Shown here: positions 36,056 through 44,787 of the stretch, piece after piece
Position numbering within the stretch: the first letter of the stretch is position 1
Layout of the letters: every line of letters begins with the position of its first letter
Assembly (NCBI RefSeq): GCF_041530365.1
Contig: NZ_CP168034.1
Span: 62,001-126,000 of the forward strand
DNA from: Capnocytophaga sp. ARDL2
GTDB lineage: Bacteria > Bacteroidota > Bacteroidia > Flavobacteriales > Flavobacteriaceae
Reading direction: 5' to 3'
Length of the DNA stretch: 64,000 nucleotides
The notes under the pieces: model-generated
Seen by the model: only the letters and a program-made list of their open reading frames with translations
Databases searched by the model: none
What the model was told of the DNA's origin: nothing
Program-made: the position numbers and the translations under genes

Positions 36056-36958
36056 ATGTTTCAATTAACAATTAAACCTACTCAAAATCCGACGATTTTA
36101 AAATTTGAATTCCCAGATTTTATTACCTACGGAGCCAATTATGAGTTCAAGAATATAGACGAAACCAAAAATTCGCCTTTGGCAAAAAAATTATTTTTCT
36201 TGCCTTTTGTAAAAACAGTTTATATATCTGGAAATTTCATTGCTATCGAACGATTCTCTATCGTTGAATGGGAAGAGGTTCAAGATGAAGTAAAAAAAGT
36301 AATCGAAGATTTTGTCGAAAATGGTGGTCAAATCATCATAGAAGAAGAAACGTCTGAACGCAAAAAAATCCCCATTTCGATTTATGGAGAAACCACTCCC
36401 AACCCAAGTGTTTTAAAATTTGTTGCCAATAAATTATTGACAAAAACAGCCATCGAATTTAAAAACATTGACGAAACTACTCCTTCACCATTAGCAAAAG
36501 AATTGTTTAAATTTCCTTCTGTAAAAGAAATATTTATCGATGAAAATTATGTTTCTATAACTAAATATGATTCGTATGATTGGAATGAAATTTCAACAGA
36601 AATCCGCTCGTTTATCAAACAATTTATTGAAAACGGCGGCACTGTAATTGACGAAAATCTCATTACAAAAACAGAAGAACACGAAAAAAATCAAGAGGAG
36701 TATTTCAATAACTTAGACGTAACTTCCCAACAGATTGTCAACATATTAGAAGAATACGTAAAACCTGCTGTACAATCTGACGGTGGAAATATCAGCTTTG
36801 AAAATTACAACGAAAAAACAAAAACTGTAACAGTTATTTTAAAAGGTGCTTGTAGCGGATGCCCTTCTTCTACTTTCACATTAAAAAACGGTATAGAAAA
36901 TATGCTTCGCTCAATGCTAAAAAATGATGACATTATTGTTGAAGCACTAAATGGATAA
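36056..36958 (+). CDS. NifU-like iron-sulfur scaffold with duplicated N-terminal domain
   Basis: This 300-residue protein has two consecutive Nfu_N domains. The first starts FQLTIKPTQNPTILKFEF (residues 2-95). The second starts SIYGETTPNPSVLKFVANK (near 110-200). Both contain FKNIDET.xSPLAK(K/E)LF and end in an (F)xENGG motif. The C-terminal NifU domain carries the cluster-binding CSGC in VILKGACSGCPSSTFTLKNG. It should carry a [4Fe-4S] cluster in the cytosol and hand it to apo-proteins. The duplicated N-terminal module is common in Bacteroidota. The next gene starts 19 bases after the stop. Confidence 0.9.
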   Translation: MFQLTIKPTQNPTILKFEFPDFITYGANYEFKNIDETKNSPLAKKLFFLPFVKTVYISGNFIAIERFSIVEWEEVQDEVKKVIEDFVENGGQIIIEEETSERKKIPISIYGETTPNPSVLKFVANKLLTKTAIEFKNIDETTPSPLAKELFKFPSVKEIFIDENYVSITKYDSYDWNEISTEIRSFIKQFIENGGTVIDENLITKTEEHEKNQEEYFNNLDVTSQQIVNILEEYVKPAVQSDGGNISFENYNEKTKTVTVILKGACSGCPSSTFTLKNGIENMLRSMLKNDDIIVEALNG

Positions 36959-36977
36959 TGATTAATAATCTTACAAT

Positions 36978-37637
36978 ATGAAAAAAAGTATTTTAACAGT
37001 AGGTTTGATTGCTTTTTCACAATCAATTTCAGCTCAAATTTACACAGGTAGAGATTCTGACGTAATGCTTAACAGAGTAAACACTCAAGATAGAGAACCT
37101 ATCGACGGCTCTGTATATTTTCACAACAACAACAATTTTGAAAGAGCACGTATAAACGGTGGTACAGAAACTTTCAACATACGCTATAACGCATTGAAAG
37201 ACATTATGGAATATAGCGAAGTAAAGGACTCTTACATCGAGTTGTACAAAGACAAAAATACCAAAGTAGATTTTGTTTCAGGCGAAACTTTTGAACTAAA
37301 AACCTATCCTTTCAAAAAAAATGAAGAAACGGGGTATTTACAACTTTGGTCTAAAGGAACAACTCCTATTTACAAAAGAAGCAGAAAATATCTTCAAGCA
37401 GCTTCTGCTCAAACAGATAGTTATGGTGGAGTGAGAAAACAAGCGGAATACAAATCAGAAAAAGCAAATTACTTTATAGAAAAAGACGGAAAATTAATCC
37501 CTTTTGACAAGATAAAAGACATCATTGCATTGTTTCCTTCTAAAGAAAAAGAAGCAAAAACTTATTTAAAAAACAACAAAGTTTCGTTGGAAAGAAGAGA
37601 CGAATTGGAAAAACTAATAAATTTCCTAAACAATTAA
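36978..37637 (+). CDS. exported protein of unknown function
   Basis: This 219-residue protein has a signal peptide (MKKSILTVGLIAFSQSISAQ). The mature part has strand-rich segments (GSVYFHNNNNFERARINGGT, VKDSYIELYKDKNTKVDFVS) and a basic C-terminal half with IALFPSKEKEAKTYLKNNK. I do not recognise a named domain; the general pattern is seen in many Bacteroidota periplasmic or surface proteins of unknown role. It follows the NifU-like gene by 19 bases, so it could be cotranscribed, although the functions look unrelated. A strong terminator follows the stop at 37642. Confidence 0.75.
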   Translation: MKKSILTVGLIAFSQSISAQIYTGRDSDVMLNRVNTQDREPIDGSVYFHNNNNFERARINGGTETFNIRYNALKDIMEYSEVKDSYIELYKDKNTKVDFVSGETFELKTYPFKKNEETGYLQLWSKGTTPIYKRSRKYLQAASAQTDSYGGVRKQAEYKSEKANYFIEKDGKLIPFDKIKDIIALFPSKEKEAKTYLKNNKVSLERRDELEKLINFLNN

Positions 37638-37641
37638 AAAC

Positions 37642-37670
37642 AAAAAAAGAGGCTAAAGCCTCTTTTTTTT
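37642..37670 (+). terminator. bidirectional hairpin terminator
   Basis: AAAAAAAGAGGC and GCCTCTTTTTTT form a perfect stem with a four-base TAAA loop and a T8 tail, five bases past the upstream stop. It also lies 17 bases past the end of the convergent T9SS pseudogene. Confidence 0.9.
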
Positions 37671-37686
37671 CTCAAAATCCTATTGA

Positions 37687-38442
37687 TTATTTTACTACAA
37701 ATGGTTGGTTGCTTACTTTTCCATCTTGTTTGATTTCGATACGGTAACATTCAAAGAAGAGATATCTAAAGTAGAAGAAACCTCTGTGTCGATAAGGGTT
37801 CTTCCTGTCATATCACAAACGCGAACTTGTTTATCAGATGCTGAGTTTGAAGTAATGTTTACGATAGAAGTCACTGGATTAGGGAAAATAGACAATCCTT
37901 CGATTTCGTTTACTTTTGACGACAATGTTCCTAGAGCCCAGTTGATGTTGTCGATAATAACGTTAGCATTATTAGATGTATTTGTTCTAAATTTTACTAT
38001 AATCACTTGTCCTTCATAAGCTGAAAAAACTTCTGTCGGCACGTTGAAAGTGTAAACAGTCTCTTCTATTCCTTGATTAGATCCAAAAGCTGGAGTTTCT
38101 GCTACTTGCTCATCATTGAATAAAATTTGAACTACACGAGCAATCGCATTTGTACGAGCTTTTCTATATTGAAAAGAATATTGAGTCAATCCATTTGGAT
38201 AAGTAGCTTGTAAAACTGTGTTTTTTTTCTGATAATTACACCTTTCCCATCAATTGCAAAATCTCCTTCTCTTGTACAATCATTGCAAGAATAATCAATT
38301 CCTGAAACACCTGTAAAAAAAAATAATCCCAGCCCTCCTAAATCTACAGTTGCTGGAAGGTTATCAAAAGTTTCAACTGTTTGAGCATTAGCTGTTGTAA
38401 AACCTGCAATAGCTAATAAAGCTACTAAGTATTTTTTTTCAT
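37687..38442 (-). pseudogene. T9SS type-A cargo gene with three frameshifts
   Basis: From the ATG at 38442, adding one A to the run at 38432-38439 restores a signal peptide (MKKKYLVALLAIAGFTTANAQ) and the body VETFDNLPATVDLGG ... YSCNDCTREGDF. Adding one A at 38221-38228 joins this to the long middle frame (NTVLQATYPNGLTQYSFQYR ...). A one-base change near 37745 recovers the end of the sorting domain, YRIEIKQDGKVSNQPFVVK, with a stop at 37687-37689. The restored protein is a paralogue of the intact gene at 24672-25445, with the same VETF, YSCxxC and FQYRKA blocks and a type-A C-terminal sorting domain. Two of the three breaks sit in eight-base A/T runs. Confidence 0.85.
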
Positions 38443-38824
38443 CTTAATTATTTTCTTGTTAGTTATATCACTGACAAAACTATTCTTTATTTCTTTTGTA
38501 TTTTCAACGGTTAATTTTTTAACATATCATGTAAAAGAAAATAACTATATTTCAATCAAAAACACTCAACAAAATAAGCACTTATTGATTTTATTGCTAT
38601 TTTTATTAAAAAAATATTTAACAGAAAGACAACCATTAATTTTCAAACATAATTATCAATTACAAACAATTATCTCTGTAGTATTCGATTCACTTTATAT
38701 CAGAAACTCCATTTCTCTACTGAAAAACAATTATTTATATGTAAAAAATCTTTTGTTTTTTTGTTCTTATTTTAATTTAGGAAATTGCTGTAATAATACG
38801 TACCTTTGCGAAAATTAATCTATT
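38443..38824. other. AT-rich spacer with the pepT promoter
   Basis: A 120-codon frame here is composed mainly of F, L, I, K and N with no domain and looks like chance in very AT-rich DNA. TACCTTTG at 38801-38808 is a clear -7 element, 17 bases before the pepT ATG. Confidence 0.6.
38801..38808 (+). promoter_or_regulatory. TAnnTTTG -7 element of pepT
   Basis: TACCTTTG matches the consensus exactly. No TTG lies at the ideal -33 spacing; the closest is TTG at 38785-38787, with a 13-base spacer. Confidence 0.55.
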
Positions 38825-40084
38825 ATGCTAAACAATAAACAACAGATCATAGACCGTTTTATCAGTTATGTAACGGTAGATACAGAATCAGATCCAACTT
38901 CAAACACGACACCTTCTACAGAAAAACAATGGATTTTGGCGAATCAATTAGTAGAAGAATTGAAAAAAATCGGATTGAGCAATGTTACGATTGACGAAAA
39001 TTCGTATGTTATGGCTACTTTGCCAAGTAATGTAGATTACGAAGTTCCTACAATTGGGTTTATTTCTCACTTTGATACTTCTCCAGATTTTACAGGAGCT
39101 AATGTAAAACCTCAAATTGTAGAAAACTACGACGGTGGAGACATTGTATTAAACAAAGATTTAGACATCGTGTTATCGCCTTCTTATTTCAAAGATTTGT
39201 TGTTGTACAAAGGTCAAACATTGATTACTACAGACGGTACTACACTTTTGGGAGCAGATGACAAAGCAGGTATTTGCGAAATTGTTTCGGCAGTTGAATA
39301 CCTAATCAATCATCCTGAAATCAAACACGGAGACATCAGAATAGGATTTACACCAGATGAAGAAATCGGTCGTGGAGCTCATAAATTTGATGTAAAAAAA
39401 TTTAACGCTGACTGGGCTTATACGATGGACGGAAGTCAAGTAGGAGAATTGGAGTACGAAAACTTTAATGCGGCAGGAGTAAAATTGACTTTCAAAGGAA
39501 AAAGCGTTCACCCTGGATATGCTAAAAACAAAATGATTAACTCTATTTTGTTGGCAAATCAATTCATTGCTCAATTGCCTGCGAATGAAGTTCCAGAAAA
39601 AACAACAGGTTATGAAGGATTTTTTCATGTAAACAACATCGAGGGAAGCATTGAAAAAACGACGGTTCAATTGATTATCCGCGACCATGATATGGAAAAA
39701 TACCAAGCAAGAAAAGCGTTTGTGCAATCATTGGCAGACAAACTAAATGCTGAATATGCTGAAAAATTTGGTGAAGACATCGTAATTTGCGAAATCAACG
39801 ACCAATATTTTAACATGAAAGAAAAAGTAGAACCTGTGATGCACATCGTTGATATTGCGGAACAAGCCATAAAAGAATTGGGTATCACACCATTGATTAA
39901 GCCAATTCGCGGAGGAACTGATGGTTCGCAATTGTCGTACATGGGATTACCTTGTCCAAATATTTTTGCAGGTGGACACAACTTCCATGGAAAATACGAA
40001 TATGTACCTGTAGAAAGCATCATGAAAGCAACTGAAGTAATCATAAAAATCGCTGAAATCACAGCTGATAAATACAAAAAATAA
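38825..40084 (+). CDS. pepT: peptidase T (tripeptide aminopeptidase)
   Basis: This 419-residue M20 metallopeptidase removes the N-terminal residue of tripeptides in the cytosol. The two-zinc site ligands are visible: His82 and Asp84 in [10 protein letters not shown], Asp in LGADDKAG, Glu-Glu in [12 protein letters not shown], Asp in [12 protein letters not shown], and His in [12 protein letters not shown]. The dimerisation insert covers about residues 210-325. With the POT importers and the Xaa-Pro aminopeptidase it completes a peptide-use pathway in this window. It has its own promoter element and shares a convergent terminator with rlmN. Confidence 0.95.
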   Translation: MLNNKQQIIDRFISYVTVDTESDPTSNTTPSTEKQWILANQLVEELKKIGLSNVTIDENSYVMATLPSNVDYEVPTIGFISHFDTSPDFTGANVKPQIVENYDGGDIVLNKDLDIVLSPSYFKDLLLYKGQTLITTDGTTLLGADDKAGICEIVSAVEYLINHPEIKHGDIRIGFTPDEEIGRGAHKFDVKKFNADWAYTMDGSQVGELEYENFNAAGVKLTFKGKSVHPGYAKNKMINSILLANQFIAQLPANEVPEKTTGYEGFFHVNNIEGSIEKTTVQLIIRDHDMEKYQARKAFVQSLADKLNAEYAEKFGEDIVICEINDQYFNMKEKVEPVMHIVDIAEQAIKELGITPLIKPIRGGTDGSQLSYMGLPCPNIFAGGHNFHGKYEYVPVESIMKATEVIIKIAEITADKYKK

Positions 40085-40094
40085 TCAACAAAAA

Positions 40095-40128
40095 AAACGA
40101 GGTTTGAATGTAAACCTCGTTTTTTTAT
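40095..40128. terminator. bidirectional terminator between pepT and rlmN
   Basis: AAAAACGAGGTTT pairs with AAACCTCGTTTTT around a six-base loop. Its A and T flanks allow function for both convergent genes. Confidence 0.85.
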
Positions 40129-41156
40129 ACGTTTTTATTTGCCAATTGCCCACAAGCGGCATCAATATCTCCTCCTCTACTTTTGCGAACGGTAATTAAA
40201 ATACCTGCTTTTTCGAGTTCGCTTACATATTTTTGTTCTGCTTCTATATTTCTTTTGTCAAATTTACCTTCTCCTATAGAATTGTACTGTATCAAATTTA
40301 CTTTTGATGGCACTTTTTTACAATATTTTATCAAAGCCTGAATATCCTCGTCTTTATCATTGATACCTTTCCAAACACAATATTCAAAAGTAATACGTGA
40401 TTTGGTCTTTTTGTACCAATACAGTAAGGCATCCATGATATCTGTCAATGGAAATTTGGTCGAAAACGGCATTATATCATTACGAGTTTCTTCGATTGCA
40501 GAGTGCAATGAAAGAGCCAATTTTACTTTCAGGTTTTCGTCTGCCAACATTTTGATCATTTTCGGAATCCCCGAAGTCGAAATCGTGATGCGTTTCGACG
40601 ACATCCCCAATCCTTCTGGTTGAGTAATCTTTCTCACGGCATCTACTACATTGTTGTAATTCATCATCGGTTCGCCCATCCCCATAAATACAATATTACT
40701 CAACGGTCTATCAAAATGCATCTTGCTTTGCTGGTCTATCAACACTACTTGATCAACAATTTCTGCCACTTCAAGATTACGCATACGCTTGAGTTTGGCT
40801 GTAGCACAAAATTCACAATTGAGTGAACAACCCACTTGCGACGAAATACAAGCTGTCGTACGAGTTTCCGTCGGAATCAATACAGACTCTACTACCAAGC
40901 CGTCATACAATTTCACTCCATTTTTTATCGTTCCATCGATACTCTTTTGCATCAAATCTACTTTTATAGGGTTGATGCTAAAATCTTGAAGTAATCGCTC
41001 ACGCAATTTCAATGAAATATTAGTCATTTCATCTATTGATTTTTGCTGCTTTGACCACAACCATTCATACACTTGCTTGGCTCTAAAGGACTTTTCTCCT
41101 ATAGAAACAAAATATTCGGTCAGTTGGCCCAAGGTCAATGTTCTGATATCTCTCAT
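40125..41156 (-). CDS. rlmN: dual-specificity 23S rRNA/tRNA adenine-C2 methyltransferase RlmN
   Basis: This 343-residue radical-SAM enzyme methylates A2503 of 23S rRNA and A37 of some tRNAs. The [4Fe-4S] cysteines are in CSLNCEFC (Cys110, Cys114, Cys117; the CxxxCxxC spacing of the radical SAM superfamily). The second conserved cysteine, which forms the covalent intermediate, is in the C-terminal GDIDAACGQL. The GMGEPMMNYNNV motif lies between. Flavobacterial RlmN is of this length. Its own promoter is at 41182-41215 and it ends at a shared hairpin. Confidence 0.95.
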   Translation of the reverse strand: MRDIRTLTLGQLTEYFVSIGEKSFRAKQVYEWLWSKQQKSIDEMTNISLKLRERLLQDFSINPIKVDLMQKSIDGTIKNGVKLYDGLVVESVLIPTETRTTACISSQVGCSLNCEFCATAKLKRMRNLEVAEIVDQVVLIDQQSKMHFDRPLSNIVFMGMGEPMMNYNNVVDAVRKITQPEGLGMSSKRITISTSGIPKMIKMLADENLKVKLALSLHSAIEETRNDIMPFSTKFPLTDIMDALLYWYKKTKSRITFEYCVWKGINDKDEDIQALIKYCKKVPSKVNLIQYNSIGEGKFDKRNIEAEQKYVSELEKAGILITVRKSRGGDIDAACGQLANKNV

Positions 41157-41181
41157 CGTTGTTGCGTAATTTTTTAGATTA

Positions 41182-41215
41182 CAAAAATAGGATTTTTATA
41201 ATAGATACTAATCAA
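41182..41215 (-). promoter_or_regulatory. Bacteroidota-type promoter of rlmN
   Basis: On the minus strand TTG (41215-41213) is followed after 23 bases by TATTTTTG (41189-41182), an exact -7 element at the upper end of the usual spacer range. Confidence 0.55.
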
Positions 41216-41230
41216 AAAAGTGAAGTATCC

Positions 41231-41842
41231 CTACATCACTTTTAGTTCAAACGCTTTTTTGTCTTCGATATAACCCACCAGTACATCGTTGGGTGCTACT
41301 ATTCCCACACCTGCGGGCGTACCTGTATAAATGATATCGCCTACTTTTAGGGTGTAAAATTGTGAAATATAACTAATGATTTCGTCTATGACAAAAATCA
41401 TTTCGTTTGTATTGCCCTTTTGTACAATTTCGCCATTTTTTTCTAAGTGGAAATTCAAATTTTCTAAAGAAGTAAATTCACTTTTAGGAAAAAACGCTCC
41501 CACTACAGCCGAACCGTCAAATCCTTTAGAAATTTCCCAAGGCAATCCTTTAGATTTTAATTGACTTTGCAAATCCCTTGCGGTAAAGTCTATTCCCAAA
41601 CCAATCTGCTCGTAATATTTATTAGCAAATTTGGGTGCAATGTACTTTCCTACTTTGTTTATTTTTACCAACAACTCTACCTCGTGTTCGATTTGATTGC
41701 TAAACTCTGGTATCACAAACGCCTGTTCTTTGTTGAGAATAGCGGTGTCTGGTTTCAGAAAAATCACGGGATTTTCTGGGCGTTCGTTGTTGAGTTCGTC
41801 TATATGTTGCGGATAATTTCTTCCGATGCAGATTATTTTCAT
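41231..41842 (-). CDS. fumarylacetoacetate hydrolase family protein
   Basis: This 203-residue protein has the FAH/YcgM fold. It begins MKIICIGRNYPQHIDELNNE at the ATG at 41842; an upstream in-frame ATG at 41866 only adds leader. The metal ligands appear as the E-x-E pair in QIEHEVELLVKI, and the distant Asp and the GDIIYTGTPAGVGIV loop follow. The short single-domain form without the SH3-like N-terminal domain of true FAH suggests an acylpyruvase or oxaloacetate-decarboxylase-like activity. The substrate is not decided by sequence. It stands alone, followed on the left by repeat copy 5. Confidence 0.88.
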   Translation of the reverse strand: MKIICIGRNYPQHIDELNNERPENPVIFLKPDTAILNKEQAFVIPEFSNQIEHEVELLVKINKVGKYIAPKFANKYYEQIGLGIDFTARDLQSQLKSKGLPWEISKGFDGSAVVGAFFPKSEFTSLENLNFHLEKNGEIVQKGNTNEMIFVIDEIISYISQFYTLKVGDIIYTGTPAGVGIVAPNDVLVGYIEDKKAFELKVM

Positions 41843-42098
41843 GAATATAATTATTTTTGGTTTCACGCAGATTTTTAATATCCCCCTCTTTAGGCTTACT
41901 TTATTTTAGCAAATGACGCAGATATATTATTTGGATAGAACATTTTTTGATTTATCAAAAAAACATCTGTAGTAATTAGCTTTAAACCATAGATTTAACC
42001 GTTTTAAGAGCTGTTTTTTTATCATATTTTTAAAATCTGTGTAAATCAGCGTGAGAAAAAAGTCAAGATGATTTCGAAGAAAAGTGTAGCGTAAAAAA
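41843..42098. repeat. mosaic intergenic repeat, copy 5
   Basis: Positions 41975-42060 resemble 11140-11217 in the same orientation (TTTAAACCATAGATTTAA, TTTTTTATCAT, AATCTGTGTAAATCAG and GCGTGAGA). Positions 41860-41875 carry CACGCAGATTTTTAAT. The spacer is 256 bp and contains no gene that I can support. Confidence 0.6.
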
Positions 42099-42872
42099 TT
42101 AAAACTTATTTGCAAATTGTCTTAACTTGATTGCTGTTAAAACTTTTTTGGTATAAAGCGGAAAATCAGCATTTTGAATCCAAGCGTAATACCCCAAATC
42201 TTTTTCTAAAATTTCCTCTACCAACATTCCCTTGTATTTTCCGAAAGAGAAAATCTCTTTTCCTTCTTCATTCAATGCAATAAATCCAGCAAAATCCACC
42301 GATTTTTTTCTACTTGTATATTCCGAAAGCGAACGAATATCTGTTGGTAAATCATCGTAGCGTTCCAATTGCGACTTAAAAATTTCGTAAGTTGCTTCGG
42401 TATCTGCAGATGCAGAATGGGCGTTGTCTAATGTCTTCCCACAGTAAAATTTGTAGGCTGCACTCAATGTTCGTTCTTCTTTTTTGTGGAAAATCGTTTG
42501 AATATCTACCGCTACCCTATTTTTCATATCAAAATCGATTTCAGCTCTCAACAATTCTTCCACCAACAAAGGAATATCAAAGCGGTCTGAATTAAAACCT
42601 GCCAAATCTGAATCTTTAATCATATTGTAAATTTGCGGGGCCAATTCCTTAAACAATGGTTCGTTTGCTACTTTTTCATCAGTTATGCCGTGTACATCCG
42701 ACGCTTGTTTTGGAATCGGGCGACCTGGATTTACCAGCCAAGTTTTGCTTTCTTTGTTTCCATTGGGATAGACTTTCAAAATCGAGATTTCTACAATTTT
42801 GTCTTTTGCTATGTCGATACCTGTTGTTTCCAAATCAAAAAAACAGATGGGCTTATGCAGTTGAATATTCAT
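42099..42872 (-). CDS. DnaQ-like 3'-5' exonuclease
   Basis: This 257-residue exonuclease is of the DEDDh type. ExoI is FFDLETTGIDIAKDKIVE (Asp13, Glu15). ExoII contains GFNSDRFDIPLLVEE, and ExoIII contains the His and Asp in NAHSASADTEATYE. The C-terminal part (IALNEEGKEIFSFGKYKGML) resembles the small domain seen in flavobacterial exonucleases of this kind. It could proofread or repair DNA or trim RNA, as families of this fold do both. Its ATG overlaps the last base of the phoH stop codon (TAATG), indicating translational coupling with phoH. Confidence 0.9.
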   Translation of the reverse strand: MNIQLHKPICFFDLETTGIDIAKDKIVEISILKVYPNGNKESKTWLVNPGRPIPKQASDVHGITDEKVANEPLFKELAPQIYNMIKDSDLAGFNSDRFDIPLLVEELLRAEIDFDMKNRVAVDIQTIFHKKEERTLSAAYKFYCGKTLDNAHSASADTEATYEIFKSQLERYDDLPTDIRSLSEYTSRKKSVDFAGFIALNEEGKEIFSFGKYKGMLVEEILEKDLGYYAWIQNADFPLYTKKVLTAIKLRQFANKF

Positions 42873-43867
42873 TAGTTTTCGTTTGTATTAGAGTTGTTTT
42901 TAGCTATTGATTCAAATTCGTTATCGGTTTCTACCGATTTGTATGCCTCGATGATTTGTTTTACCAATCGGTGTCTTACCACATCTTTATCGTCGAGGTA
43001 CAAGATTTTTATTCCGTTAATATTTTTGAGTATTCTCAATGCCTCTTTCAGTCCCGAGCTAACTTTTCGTGGCAAATCCACCTGACCTGGATCGCCTGTG
43101 ATGATAAATTTGGCATTTTTTCCCATACGCGTCAAAAACATTTTCATCTGAGCGTGTGTAGTATTTTGTGCTTCGTCCAATATCACAAAAGCGTTGTCCA
43201 AAGTACGCCCACGCATAAATGCCAACGGAGCGATTTGAATAATTCCCTTTTGGATATAATCGTCCAAAGTAGCCGGTGGAATCATATCACGCAAAGCATC
43301 GTACAAAGGTTGCATATACGGGTCGAGCTTTTCTTTCATATCTCCAGGCAAAAAACCGAGATTTTCACCTGCTTCTACAGCAGGACGCGTCAAAATAATG
43401 CGTTTTACCTGTTTTTCTTTCAAGGCTTTTACCGCCAATGCCACGCCCGTATAGGTTTTTCCTGTCCCCGCAGGCCCAATGACGAATAGCATATCGTTGT
43501 GAGCGATAGATTTTACAATCAAATGCTGATTGGGCGTCAAAGGCTTGATGAGTTTACCCCCCACACCATGCACCAACACATCGTTGAATGCCGCAGGTTG
43601 TTGAGGCATATCGTCCATAACCAAGCGTTCGATAATGTTTTCGTTGAGTGTATTGTATTTTAGGTAATATTTCATAATGCGTTCAAAACGAGATTCAAAC
43701 ACATCTAAAACCTCACTATCACCAAAGATTTTCATAAAATTGCCACGAGCGACAATTTTCACTTTTGGGAATAGTTTTTTCAATGCCATCAAATGCACTT
43801 CTCTACTGCCCCAAAAATCCTCTGGGGTAATATTTTCTAATTCGATTATTCTTTCGTTTTCAATCAC
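42872..43867 (-). CDS. PhoH-family ATPase
   Basis: This 331-residue PhoH/YbeZ-like protein has an N-terminal KH-like domain (residues 10-95) and a C-terminal P-loop ATPase core with Walker A GPAGTGKT at 131-138, Walker B FVILDEAQN and the sensor region RMGKNAKFIITGDPGQVDLP. These proteins bind RNA and are usually linked to ribosome biogenesis or RNA metabolism. It is coupled to the exonuclease gene downstream (one-base overlap) and divergent from the SAM hydrolase gene. This neighbourhood is common in Bacteroidota. Confidence 0.93.
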   Translation of the reverse strand: MIENERIIELENITPEDFWGSREVHLMALKKLFPKVKIVARGNFMKIFGDSEVLDVFESRFERIMKYYLKYNTLNENIIERLVMDDMPQQPAAFNDVLVHGVGGKLIKPLTPNQHLIVKSIAHNDMLFVIGPAGTGKTYTGVALAVKALKEKQVKRIILTRPAVEAGENLGFLPGDMKEKLDPYMQPLYDALRDMIPPATLDDYIQKGIIQIAPLAFMRGRTLDNAFVILDEAQNTTHAQMKMFLTRMGKNAKFIITGDPGQVDLPRKVSSGLKEALRILKNINGIKILYLDDKDVVRHRLVKQIIEAYKSVETDNEFESIAKNNSNTNEN

Positions 43868-43888
43868 GCAGTTTAAAAATATTTGTGT

Positions 43889-43896
43889 TAAATTTG
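43889..43896 (+). promoter_or_regulatory. TAnnTTTG -7 element of the SAM hydrolase gene
   Basis: TAAATTTG matches the -7 consensus, 41 bases before the ATG at 43938, in the short divergent spacer between phoH and the SAM hydrolase gene. Confidence 0.4.
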
Positions 43897-43937
43897 TTCC
43901 CCAAAACTACTAAAAAAACTAATAGGAAAAGTAAAAA

Positions 43938-44753
43938 ATGTCAATTATTACTCTCACAACAGATTTCGGACACAAGGATTATTTTGTTGCAGTACTAAAA
44001 GAAAAGATTTTCAATGCTTTTTCAGAGGCAAAAATTCTCGATATTACGCACAAAATAGACCTTTACAACCTTTCGGATACCGCCTACAATTTGTTGGGAG
44101 TATTGCAGCATTTTACCTTACCTGCTTTTCACTTTGTCTTTGTGGATTCGGAAATAGAATCGAGCAATGAATTTATTTTGGCTAAAAAAAACAATCAATG
44201 GATATTTGTAGCCAATAATGGATTGATTTCTCTACTTTCTGTTTATCATTCATTTGATGAAATTTATAAAATAGAAAAACCTACAGCTAAACAATCAACG
44301 GTAGATTGCTATTTGTCTTTTGTAGAACATATAAACAATGGTCAATTGCCTGAACAAACACCCATTGAAGAAATCAAACAATTGACCGAATTGAAAGTTT
44401 CATACAATAAAGAAAACAATCAACTCAGGGGAGTGGTCATTTATGAAGACAATTATGGAAATTTAGTAACCAATATCACGAAAGAATTGTTTGACAAGTA
44501 CAGAGAAAATCGCAAGTTTACCTGCAAATTTTCCAACTATTCCTTTGATAGGATTCAGTCGCATTATGAAGATTTTAGGTTAAAAGAAAACGAAACCGTC
44601 AAGCAAAAAGAAGGAAGTGGGCTATTGCTTTTCAACGATCAAAACTTTTTGCAAATTTCCATTTACAAATCCAAAGAAAACGGTGGAGGTATCCCACGTA
44701 ATTTGATGAATTTGTCGTATAGAGATACGGTTTTTATAGAGTTTGAAGAATAA
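43938..44753 (+). CDS. SAM hydrolase (SAM hydroxide adenosyltransferase family, DUF62)
   Basis: This 271-residue protein hydrolyses S-adenosylmethionine to adenosine and methionine, or belongs to that family. It starts SIITLTTDFGHKDYFVAVLK with the conserved TTDFG. The substrate-binding segment follows (FHFVFVDSEIESSNEF, then NGLISLL). The C-terminal beta domain ends with RNLMNLSYRDTVFIEF. The family's DxxxxN-type active-site residues fall in these blocks, but without a structure I cannot assign each. It is divergent from phoH and ends at a hairpin shared with ilvE. Confidence 0.9.
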   Translation: MSIITLTTDFGHKDYFVAVLKEKIFNAFSEAKILDITHKIDLYNLSDTAYNLLGVLQHFTLPAFHFVFVDSEIESSNEFILAKKNNQWIFVANNGLISLLSVYHSFDEIYKIEKPTAKQSTVDCYLSFVEHINNGQLPEQTPIEEIKQLTELKVSYNKENNQLRGVVIYEDNYGNLVTNITKELFDKYRENRKFTCKFSNYSFDRIQSHYEDFRLKENETVKQKEGSGLLLFNDQNFLQISIYKSKENGGGIPRNLMNLSYRDTVFIEFEE

Positions 44754-44783
44754 AAAAAGGCTGCTCGATTGAGCAGCTTTTTT
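44753..44783. terminator. bidirectional terminator between the SAM hydrolase gene and ilvE
   Basis: AAAAAGGCTGCTC pairs with GAGCAGCTTTTTT around a GATT loop, immediately after the plus-strand stop and five bases before the ilvE stop. Confidence 0.9.
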
Positions 44784-44787
44784 CAAA

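Noticed and set aside
38456-38818. 120-codon frame before pepT
   Set aside because: It is made mainly of F, L, I, K and N in very AT-rich DNA and contains the pepT -7 element; no domain or start signal supports it.
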